Shown: positions 50,770-60,000 of the stretch, piece by piece | How positions within the stretch are numbered: the stretch's first letter is position 1 | How the letters are laid out: every line of letters starts with the position of its first letter | Assembly (NCBI GenBank): GCA_009760855.2 | Contig: WPIO01000061.1 | Coordinates: 1,009,501-1,069,500 of the forward strand | Length of the DNA: 60,000 nucleotides | Source: Cristatella mucedo | Taxonomy: Eukaryota > Bryozoa > Phylactolaemata > Cristatellidae | Direction: 5' to 3' | Notes under the pieces: model-generated | The model's database searches: none | The model's input: the letters and a program-made list of their open reading frames with translations, nothing else | What the model was told of the DNA's origin: nothing | Translations under genes and position numbers: made by a program

Positions 50770-52360
50770 ATTTTAGCTACGATTAAGTCCACATTTGATA
50801 GGGAAGTAATATAATCCCAGAAAGTTAACCTAAAAATGCCATCATCCACTATTGAACATCTTACCGCCCGCTCCCAAGCAAGCACAGTGTGCAAAAATTC
50901 TAATGGCGAATTAGCAGAGAGTTTGTCTAAATTATTTTTCGGTAAAAATGGAAAAGATTAGAGACTACAGAATCCCCTTACTCAAGCGTCTGCCGGACGG
51001 CAGCCATTATTCGCCTTGCTCTCCTCTCTCTTGCTTCACACCTGCCTTCGTTGAACTCGTCGCTACATTTATCTCCTAGGGCCAGTTAACCCCTCTTCTT
51101 CTAGAGCCATCTGTCACATCAGTTCTCCTTCTAGGGTGTGTAGACGAATTTCTCTCAATAATAACAAGTATTTTAAATAGAAGTTACCGAAAGTACTTAC
51201 CTTGTGACCGGCGAAGTATTTTCCTCTCTAAAAACAGCTATTGTCTGGCCACTAATTAAGAAATATACAGTAAATCGTGTACATTAAAGTAGCGATCCTC
51301 CAAACTTCCGGCAGTCATTCTTAGGAAAGACACTCGAGCCAGAGGAGGCCAAGAAAATATGTGATTATGTCCGTCACTTCATCAGATCTTGCTAGAAAGA
51401 TCCAGCATTTAGAGCTAACCATAACGCAAGAATTGCTCTGCGGCAGGTTCTACAATAATCTTCTGTACATTGCTGATTAGGATAGATTGTCCCAGGCTGG
51501 CTGTCCTAAATCTCTTGCAGCCGACCAAATGATTATTTTGGAGCGCATCTCCATACGTCTAAGCATCACGGCTACAGCGCTAAAGTAGGTATTTATCAGT
51601 GAAAGATAAAAACTTGCTGATGTAAATGACCACTGGTCATTCGGGGAGCCCTTATAATATGAGGTATCTTTGGGTTGTGTTTTAGACGCCATTCTTTTCA
51701 CTATTCGCACTCACCCTCTGGCTGATGTCGTCGCCAGATAAAGCCTTGGCAATCATGTTTCCCATGCCACCCAGAGCTTAAGATCCTTCAATGATTTTAG
51801 GCATAACTCCATATCCGACTCAATTTCCTTACAGCCTGCATCGACGGCATTCGCACTTGGATGGCTTTCTGAAGCTTAAAGATGATAAGATCAAACTAAT
51901 ATTTATGGAACAACCTGATGTCACTCTCATCTTTGTAGACGTCACCCTCAACATTGGTCTATCTATCATCACTGTCGTGACGTCTGCCTGCAATATGCCC
52001 TTCTATTCCAACACGATCATTCGATGAGCATATTGATTCAGCAGTCAAGTCGGCCTACTTTTCCCTAAGGAGCAAGAAGGACTACAACCAGGGCCTGCTT
52101 AGATAAGAGTACAACAGCCAAAAGATGCCCGTATAATATTCCGACTGCAACTAGGTAAGTGTAATTCTCTTAATACGGAGCGCCGGACCGGCATCCTTAA
52201 TCGTCTGCAACTGGTGCAGAAATCAGCAGCTTGTTTAGACTGACGTAGAAGGCGTAGCTGCCGCGCTCTATTCCTTCTGTCGAGCCTTACTCCATGAAGC
52301 ATCGGATCAATTTTAAGATAATCTCTCTGGACTAAAGGCCGCTTTACTCAACGGAAGCCG
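50770..52360 (+). mobile_element. LINE linker-RT copy, very diverged
   Basis: Plus strand, in order: an LLFGKNGKD-like linker remnant (50,930), IWPLIKKYTV-like (51,240), SFLGKTLEPEEAKK-like (51,325), a long degraded region, HLDGFLKLKDDKIKLIFMEQ (51,855) and the C-terminus near 52,200-52,310. It has no intact domain and no tail. Confidence 0.6.
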
Positions 52361-52383
52361 CCACCAGTGGATCCGCTTTCTCT

Positions 52384-52475
52384 GCTCCTCAATCCTCGCT
52401 CCTCAATCCTTGCTCCTCAATCCTTGCTCGTCAATCCTCGCTCGTCAATCCTTGCTCCTCAATTCATGCTCGTCC
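52384..52475. repeat. 14-bp minisatellite, about 6.5 units
   Basis: Tandem units of GCTCCTCAATCCTT with T/C and C/G variants (GCTCGTCAATCCTC). Unit boundaries are sharp. The reading frames through it are an artefact. Confidence 0.95.
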
Positions 52476-52769
52476 TGCAGATCCAACCTGCTGGCTTCTG
52501 TAGTGCGCTTTCGCACCGCCCGCTTCTCAGAATAGAGCCATCTCGCCGCTAATCACACTAAGCTAAAAATCTAATTGTGCTCGAACTTGCTGCTCGTGTG
52601 CACCAAAATTGTGCACTAAATTCCGAGTACGATCACTACCCACAATGACTTTGCATTGTTTAAGTCTGAGCAAAAGACGTATGCATTCCGGTCAGCTTTC
52701 TCTTTGTCTTTCCCTGTGAACTTGTGTCTTTTTATTCCTGCGAGGTTTGGGCATTAAGTAAAAATAATA

Positions 52770-53365
52770 ACATATTTTCATGGAAACCTAGGAGAACTAA
52801 GCCTCTTTCTGGGCTCTTTAACTGTGCTAGAAATAAGCGTTAATTGCTAAGTAATAACATGCACAGCTCGAGCACGCATAAGCATAACAAAAATTCCCAC
52901 GGAACCGGCTAATACTGTATGGAGCAGCTGCGTTTTTCTTCTTTGAGATTTCATTAAGTCACGGTATGTCGTGACGTCAGTCTGGAATTATTTCCAGGTT
53001 TTGGAAGCAAACGTACAAGTTTGGTCCCCAAATTTGGATTTCCCCAGGATTTGAGGTTAGTTCAAGCGCAGGTAAATGACCTGAATCCCTAAAGCAGGTG
53101 GGGTGGTGCCTGGCCTTGATGGGAACTAGTTCGGATAGGTAGGCTTCAGTTAGTGAATGAAGGGACGTAAAAGTGAGTGACAAAACCTGGACATCAATGG
53201 GCTTCTTGATTGGGAGACACCGGAAGTCTGTGAGAAGCGGTATAGTGTAGCAATTGTGACATTTTTGACAGAAAAGCCTTGCTACAGAGTTTTTCGCCAA
53301 CTGTAACAGCCTTATGGCATAGGCTATTTGAAATCCGAGTACTGCGGTAAAGAGCTTCATATTCA
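52770..53365 (-). mobile_element. LINE 3' part, diverged
   Basis: Minus strand: RLLQLAKNSVARLFCQKCHN, TDFRCLPIKKPIDVQVLSLT, FTSLHSLTEAYLSELVPI, then a damaged 3' UTR and hairpin. Confidence 0.72.
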
Positions 53366-53419
53366 CGATTCACTGCGCGATACTTGCGAGAGTCCTAAAA
53401 ACAATCAGAGACCCTGAGT

Positions 53420-53475
53420 GCCTTTTTCTCTTTCTCTGCTCTATCAAGTGCACTATTATTATTGTTATTATTATT
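53420..53475 (+). repeat. LINE 3' tail scrap
   Basis: GCTCTATCAAGTGCACTATT followed by (ATT)n; only the last bases of an element remain. Confidence 0.6.
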
Positions 53476-53585
53476 ATACTATCATGGCGACCTCTGGCAT
53501 AAAACTTGATTGCCTGCTTGCATGCTCTTCTAAGCGTGACACGATGCACTTCACTAAACCTTGGTTTTTGGTTCTTCTTGAGTGG

Positions 53586-53744
53586 GTAATAATAATAATA
53601 ATAATATTGCACTTGATAAAGCGCCCTCAGAGAACTTAATCTCTTTCTAGGCGCTTTACATTTGCTGCAAAGTGATACGCAATAGAATAGTAAGTAAAAT
53701 CATGCTTGAAAAACAAACAAAATGAATAACATGGTTAGGGGTTA
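53586..53744 (-). mobile_element. Young LINE, 159-bp 3' fragment
   Basis: It is essentially identical to the 3' end of the young copies (TACGCAATAGAATAGTAAGT, GGTTAGGGGTTAC) and stops abruptly after that. It is an extreme 5' truncation. Confidence 0.88.
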
Positions 53745-53745
53745 C

Positions 53746-54200
53746 TGAAAGCACGGAGAGATTTAGTTCTCTTAGGTCACTATAAAATCAGTCTATTATT
53801 AATAATATTATTTTAAGGATTAGGTTCTGCAGCATCTGATTAACCGGAAATTTTCCCACAAATAGTAAGTTGGTTTTATTCTCATTTAATATTTGTAAAA
53901 TTTTGCCAACGTCCACGGGCGTTGTCATGTAATTTCAGTAATACGTACTGAAAAGATTTGTGAGGCTCAACGAATAAAAAGGCCGGAAAGAGCAAACGTC
54001 AGGTTGACCAATGTGTTATCTGGACACAAATGAAAACTTTGATTGTGCTTAAAAATTAAATCGGAAGATGGGAGACTTTAAATAGTGGAAATGACTCGAG
54101 TAAGCACAGAGTCCTGAGTTTAGCCTATTTTAAAGTCTCCTCGGTTGACCGATGTTTGTTGAACAAAAGTGCTCTGAGATCCCACACTTGAGCAGAAATA
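53746..54200 (-). mobile_element. LINE RT fragment, diverged, with a tail scrap
   Basis: A short plus-type SINE/LINE tail (53,746-53,815) precedes a minus-strand RT segment (ENKTNLLFVGK-like at about 53,860-53,900, ADDT-side block near 54,030). Confidence 0.5.
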
Positions 54201-55164
54201 AACCAATGGGACAGGACCGAAGCAGTGACAATGCGGTGCTAGCGATGCCCCAGCTAGATGATAGGCGACACAGGCGGTCGCCGTGATCAGTAGACTTACT
54301 TTAATACCATTTCGACGGTTTTAAAGATCAATTTTTAAAGATTCAGTATTCAAAATTCTATTAAAATATCCGCTTCCGTGCCGCGAATATCGCGTGAACA
54401 TTTCTCTTTGTTCATCCCCTCAATTCTTTGCCTAGGAGTCCATTCCCGAAGTAGAACAATTTTTTCCGACTCGATATAAGAAACTTGCTTATCTACTTTC
54501 TTCTTTACGGATGTATGTACTCTTGTGACTCGCCCTCGGCATTACCATTGACAACATATTCTCGGCGGATAGCCGACTGCTAATTGGTGGAGAGGAGAAG
54601 GTGATAGCGTATCCTATGCATCCACTAATTTTTAGCGTATTTTCTTCACGGGCTAAAATACGAGGCCGCTTATTAGTCGTAAGGTTGAATGTCATAGAAT
54701 TCGCTGCAGAGTTAGGATAAAATTTAGGATAAAATTAGCGAGATAACGAAATCTGGAATCGAGGAGCCAAGTATAGCTGCGCTACCATTACCAGCACTAC
54801 CGTTACCGGCGCTAGCGGCCCCTTAAACGCATGATATGAAGGCGCTAAAGAGGCGGATTTAAACAGCCGATGTGTTATGGCGCAGGTATGAGGTTTTACG
54901 GCTTTCAGCGAACATTTCCTTTAAAAGGGAGGAGAATACACCGTGGCCATCAGAGTTCAAATCAGCCAAAGCACCTAACGTGAGTGCCTTGGTGATTCAC
55001 CCCGCTTCACACCGACATGAAAACCTTGATTACATTGCGTATCGCCGACCTGCAAGGTTTTTCCATCAAGCTGCAACCCAACTATAGGGTCTTTTTACCC
55101 TCTCATGTAGCTACTATCACTCTTTGACTCCGGTGCACCTTGCTGATTATTGACTTCTCAGGCT
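54201..55164. other. Unassigned sequence
   Basis: It contains a reading frame on the minus strand at 54,489-54,695 without recognisable family. At 54,785-54,830 imperfect CTACCATTACCAGCACTACC repeats occur. Nothing firm. Confidence 0.3.
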
Positions 55165-56010
55165 TCCCACGGTGCAATGAATGGCAGCAAATTTTCCTAA
55201 ATTAAATGATGATAAAGCTAACTTACAGGCTAACCAAGTGTGATTCAGAAATTGGAAAAACTAACGCTCAAAATCGGCTCTGCCAGCACATCTCCTGTTC
55301 AATCTGATCGAAATCTAGGTATCATATTCCAAAGTGACCTTTCGTTAGACAACCGGATCAGTTCCACAATCAAGTCTGCCTACTTTCAGCTATATAATAT
55401 TGTTAAATGCGGGCTTGTTTAGATAAGGATACCACATCAAAGTTGGTCCAAGCATTTGTGACTTCCAATCTTGAATTTTGTAATTCACTGCTTGCTAGGT
55501 TGCCGGCATGTGCAATCAGGCGCTTACAGCTGGTCCAAAACCCTGCAGCTAGGCTTGTCTGTCGTGAGCGTCGCAGGTGCCACATCTCACCACTTCTCGT
55601 CGACCTGCACTGGTTACTAGTCAAGCTACGGATCGACTTCAATGTTTGTCGCTCACTTTTAGGTCCCTTCATTCTTTGGCTCCAGCCTACCTATCAAACC
55701 CATTCCACCACCAGGCCACCACCGTCGTATCACCAGCTTTTCGGAATCTAACTGTTTACTCATACCTCGTAAAAACCTCAAATACTTTGGAGACCGTGCA
55801 TTTAGTTTGTATGCTCTTAAAGCCTGCAACTCACTTCCGACTTGCGTCACAATATCCCCTGACTTGACCACATATAAAAAGAACATAAAAATGCACCTAT
55901 TTAGGACAGCATTTAGTGGGTCCCTCTGATTCGTCCTTTATGTGCTTATCCTTGCTGACACTGTGCATGCTGCCACTAACCACCCTTGCATGCTGACCCT
56001 GTGCATGTCA
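55165..56010 (+). mobile_element. L2/CR1-group LINE, RT C-terminal half
   Basis: Plus-strand blocks: NDDKANLQ-like, [80 protein letters not shown]-like. The 3' UTR breaks off at 56,010 without hairpin or tail. Confidence 0.85.
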
Positions 56011-56375
56011 CCCCTATATGCTCCCAAAGCCTGGAACTCCCTCCTGACTTTCGTCACAATATCCCATGACCTGACCACATTTAAAAAGAACTTAAAAACA
56101 CACCTATTTAGACAGCATTTAGTGGGTCCCTGTGATTCGTCCTTCATGTGCTTATTCGTGCTGACACTGTTGCATGCTGCCACTAACCACATTTGCATGC
56201 TGACCCTGTGAATTTCACTGCTAACCATGTTATTCATGTTGTTTTTCAAGCATGATACCACCCACCATTCAATCGCGTTTCCTTCGAAGCAAATGCAAAA
56301 CGCCTAGAAAGAGATTGAGTTATCTGAAGGTGCTTTATCAAGTATATTATTATTATTATTATTATGATGATTATT
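56011..56375 (+). mobile_element. Second LINE 3' end in tandem
   Basis: It resumes at TATGCTCCCAAAGCCTGGAA, repeats the ORF2 end and complete 3' UTR, and finishes with the hairpin and a long (ATT)n tail. It is head-to-tail with the preceding copy with no tail between them. Confidence 0.85.
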
Positions 56376-57415
56376 ATTATTGAGCCCGACAGGTCGTGAG
56401 GTCGACGTTGAAAGCCACATGCAATGGTTATTGTAGGTTTTTTTTTTATCCCGGCCCAGGAGGGTCTAAAGTTTAGGAGGGGCGTGATCCGCATACAATT
56501 ATGACGATGCTTGAGATTGTTAGAGGTCCTTGGATTATAATGATTAAGAACTCGATGTCATAATCTGTTATTTAGACGTTATGAAACTCCATTGTAAGTA
56601 TTGGTTGGACAGTTATACCTTGGGCATCTAACTAGCGAGTCTTACGCTGTGGGCGGTGCTGCACATGTTTACCCTGGTTGGGATAATATACCCAGTCGTA
56701 GCTGGGTCAAAGGAGGTCAATCGAGGTAGTAACCAATATCGTAGTCCCGGTAACACACACGCACTCCTTGCTGACCTAGGAATATTGCTCTATAAACGAC
56801 ATGAGCGCCAAATAGTGCTTCCCATCCCTGCATCTTCCGGCACACGCCTCGTATCGGTCCGCCAAACAGGACTCGTTAGCCACACTGCTGCGAGGCGCCA
56901 ACTCTATCAGTGTTGGTCCATAAGGACTCTTAAAGTGAGCTGTGTTTGTGGCTGTGTTCAGATGCCGCTTCGCCAAGCGTTCGTGGCAATGCCGTTTGCG
57001 ATACCTGAACATTGAAGTGATTTAAAAGCCAGACCGGTGAGGAAGGATGCTGGGTACTTGTCTCATGTAGCATCGTAGCTCGCATCGTACACTCGTACAC
57101 AGTCTATTCCAAGCATGCGAAACGCACTGAACCGGGTGACTTGGAAAACCTATTGGGCGCACAAGTGGCATTTAAAGCTAGAATGCACTTCCAAGCTTAT
57201 TTTTTGCTAGCTCTAGCAATTGCAGTCTGTAGCTTCGAGGTTTGAAGTGCTTTCCATTCGTTTAACCGAAGGCAGCAGGCTAACGTCATAGGAAAAAGTC
57301 CAATGCGATGTGCTTTATCTGTAACCAAAAGGATTCGAGGTCCACGCAGGAGGTAACTAAAGCCAGAAGCGAGTTTTAGACGAGTTAGTTTTAGTTTTAG
57401 ACGCTGTAACCCTGC
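56376..57415. other. Unassigned sequence
   Basis: A 119-codon plus-strand frame (56,656-57,015) is open but has no recognisable motif. No repeat was identified. Confidence 0.3.
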
Positions 57416-57520
57416 CGTATAATGCTCGGACCTACGACCTAGGTCATCAGATATATTCACCTTGACCTCGGTTGTTAAAGGCGAGCATCTTGACCACCGG
57501 ACCAAACCAGCTGGACAGCC
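57416..57520 (-). mobile_element. SINE-A head without tail
   Basis: The minus strand reads GCTGGTTTGGTCCGGTGGTC, AAGATGCTCGCC, GACCTAGGTCGTAGGTCCGA. No hairpin tail follows, so it is truncated or chimeric. Confidence 0.55.
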
Positions 57521-57524
57521 GCTT

Positions 57525-57620
57525 AGCTAAGCGGCTACCGAAAACCGCTTAGGCTTTGAAGCTACAGAAAACGCATCTGTGTAAGACCTACTTAGTCTTT
57601 GTGATTTTGTGGAGTTATCG
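57525..57620 (-). repeat. UR1 unclassified repeat, copy 4 (inverted, partial)
   Basis: It reads as the complement of copies 1-3: TACCGAAAACCGCTTAGGCT, GAAAACGCATC and TTAGTCTTTGTG...TGGAGTT. It directly abuts the SINE-A head. Confidence 0.6.
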
Positions 57621-58695
57621 ATGGAGCTACATTGCATCACATTACGCACAGACAGAGCTAGGAGATGCAGGTGACTTTGAGCAGAAAAGAGAAGAGATAA
57701 ACAGTTTGTCCACATCACGTCAGCGCGTCGTTTTTCAACCAATATAACTTTGAATGTGAGTCCTTCCGTCCTTCCGAAATCACAAGTTGCCTACTCCACG
57801 CTTGAAATGTGCTCTTTGCAATATTCGGAGTACTACCACAAGGGTACGTCTACAATGATTTTCATGTACAAATAAAGGGAGGTAATTAACTGATTTGCAT
57901 ATTTATCTGAAACGGAACGTACTATTCTCATAGTTTAATGATTGGTCACTCAATTAGGCACTTAATTATGAGATTGTGATGAGCGGGCTTTTGATAATCC
58001 TTATTTAATAAGTTATGTAAATGCTGTGAAGATAATCTCTCTGTTGGATAATTTCTCATTGGAGCGGATAAAATAAAGCCTGACCACGTGGTCAGTCAGT
58101 CTTACGTCAGATGCTCTGCCGGTCGTGAGTTATTGCGGCTCAGCCTTTTCGAAGCGATATTCTTAAATGCGCGGTATTTTTTTCTCAAATAAGATTTCAA
58201 CGAAATTTGGTCGGGTACGCGCTAGTTTAACTATATAACTTTGAATGTATGCGAGCATGTCTCTAATGGAGGTCAGTGCTGATTCGCTATCCGGTGATTA
58301 CCAAAGGAGAAGACAAACAGCTTAAGCTCATAACAGTAGAGCATTAGATTTAAGGTGGTTTGATAAAAATAATTATAAAATATTTATTTAATTTTTCCCA
58401 TAAAAGAGTGCGAATCAAGAGAGTGGATTAGGTCAACAGAAAATCAGGCTCAACATCCTAAGCAAATTAAAAACTTTCCTAGATTTATTAAGGGTTCAAA
58501 CCAGCTTACATATTAAGGTGTCATTCACTGGCTGCATGCCTGTGATTCCGAGGCGACGTTGAATTTTTGCTCTGAGCATGGCCGTACGGCTGCAAGTCAC
58601 TTACCTCATTCCGTGTCGATTAGAGGATATACATAAACAAATCACTCTAAGATATAACAAATTTTTGTTCTCGACAAATAAACCCAAATTAAACT
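57621..58695. other. Unassigned A/T-rich sequence
   Basis: No gene, RNA or repeat was recognised. Confidence 0.3.
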
Positions 58696-58699
58696 AATA

Positions 58700-58860
58700 T
58701 CGTTGAAACTAGCTTTGAATGCACATTCAGCTCCTGCACACCTAAAGCTCTGAACTATATGCAACTGACATAAAGTCATCCCCTTACCAGACCGTATAAG
58801 GCAAAACTGAAAACCCACCTGTTCCTCATAACACATGCTGTGTCTCCATAAGTTCTCATT
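58700..58860 (+). mobile_element. LINE ORF2 C-terminal scrap, diverged
   Basis: Plus-strand blocks like KALNYMQLT and KAKLKTHLFLITHAV correspond to the KAWNSLP...[10 protein letters not shown] segment. Confidence 0.5.
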
Positions 58861-60000
58861 CGTGATCTTAGATATGCTACAACTGTGATATTATTAGAAA
58901 AAATTGGTTGATTTGAGCACTTAAAGCGCTATCAATGCTGTATTGGGGATTTTTGCCTGATCGATAAGAGAACTCGTTGATTGAGACAAAAAGAATATCG
59001 AAACAGTATATAGATGCCGTTAAAAGTGTTCGAGGTACATGGCCGCTACGTTGCTTCTCATAGCGAAGTAATATAGCGCGATCTATACGAACTCCGAACC
59101 TCGAGTAGCCCCTGTAGCGGGTCTCTTGTCGGTCGTTGTTGTCATTAACTCGGTTGGGAAACAATTTCGCAAGGCTTTAATATATCCTTCGCTTACGAAG
59201 TAGGCTACATGCTTGGAGAACATACGTGCTTTGTAACGAGGTGGTTAGTGAAGCCCACGCCGGCGGGCGAGCCGCTCGTAGCGAAGTAAATAGCTTTGGC
59301 TCAGCAAACAGCTTCCGTCGCGTGGCCTGCCCAATTGGCCGAAGTTGTCAAGTAAGTGGATTTTCACTTATTTCAGGTGTCGGTGCACGTTTTCAGTTCT
59401 ACACCGTTCGCCTAATCCACAGTGATTATCACCGACACAGAACAAAATGAATTTCCGATTGTGACTGTACCGCATTGCTGACGTATGTAATTCGAAATCG
59501 ATAGGGGATTTCGATAGTTTTAACTTGCATTGTTTAGTTCCGGTTCTGGCGAACTTGTTCGCAGGCTCTCACACTTGGGTTTGTATATTCCCAATCTCTG
59601 TGGAACAGCTCATGTATAAGGTTACGGAGCTGTTGCTCTAGTTTTGACCAAAGCCAGATTGGCTTGATGCATAGTGGATTCTTTCCTTATCTGTGTTAGG
59701 ATATATAAATCATGAGCGGAGCCTGATTTGAGTGACTATCGTATATTTATCCACATATTGAATTATTTTCTTACCCACGCTGAGATGGATTGGTTTTAAT
59801 CGGAGCCCGATTTGAGTGGCTCTCCTATAATCACATTGCCAACTCTAAAATTTCTGCATGTCTTTTGACCTGTACGGACGCTATCTCTTCTCTTCATCTT
59901 TGGTATGGAGATGCCGGCGCGACCTCAGTGAGCGCCGGCTCAGTGAGACCCCAGTGAGCGCAGCTGCAGCATCCTGACTCGATCTGTGGGAGTTCAAACT
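58861..60000. other. Unassigned sequence at right edge
   Basis: A pair of similar 28-base segments in direct orientation occurs at 59,717 and 59,801 (CGGAGCCTGATTTGAGTG). A plus-strand stretch at about 59,240-59,351 ends in a good donor (AAGTAAGT) and could be a 5' exon, but no product is recognisable. Confidence 0.3.

Noticed and set aside
56656-57015. 119-codon plus-strand ORF
   Set aside because: It could be a remnant of an element polyprotein, but no catalytic or zinc motif can be seen, so no call is made.
58877-59164. 95-codon minus-strand ORF with many Arg
   Set aside because: No motif, splice context or relative was recognised.

Overview
This is animal nuclear DNA, not prokaryotic. 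Genes are split by introns with GT...AG borders, microsatellites are frequent, and interspersed repeats are dense. I read it as metazoan, perhaps a lophotrochozoan. That rests on a calpain-7 gene with animal-like exon sequence, L2-type LINEs with (ATT)n tails, tRNA-derived SINEs and an animal-type FLYWCH/MULE transposon. The species cannot be fixed from the sequence.

The left half (1-29,680, minus strand) is dominated by one conserved gene, an orthologue of calpain-7 (CAPN7, PalB-type cysteine protease). I could place 13 exons from the start codon at 29,680 down to 1,034. Their phases close exactly to 624 codons. They cover two MIT-like segments, a Pro/Ser/Gly linker and the whole catalytic core with Cys317, His485 and Asn505, and they reach into the C-terminal beta-sandwich region. 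The rest of the C-terminus lies beyond the left edge. The introns are full of LINEs and SINEs.

From about 29,700 to 36,900 there is mostly repeat or unassigned DNA, including a worn tandem array (32,371-33,260) and long GA/CA/TA runs. A second, unrecognised multi-exon gene is proposed on the minus strand between 44,663 and 37,115. It would encode a Ser-rich and Lys/Arg-rich, probably disordered protein; its exon phases are compatible and a poly(A) signal follows.

At 45,561-48,482 lies a decayed MULE DNA transposon with 88-bp terminal inverted repeats and a 10-bp target duplication. Its ORF was broken by a LINE insertion and by a 308-bp solo LTR that carries its own 5-bp duplication. From 48,500 to 60,000 the window is almost entirely LINE copies of different ages, including a triple nest, a minisatellite and unassigned DNA.

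The repeat system is coherent. One L2/CR1-group LINE family supplies about 30 copies, some almost identical and therefore recent. A tRNA-headed SINE (SINE-A) carries the same 3' hairpin tail and was probably mobilised by it. A second tRNA-headed SINE (SINE-B) and an unclassified repeat of about 160 bp (UR1, four copies) are also present. I did not find a convincing new defence, toxin or biosynthetic system.
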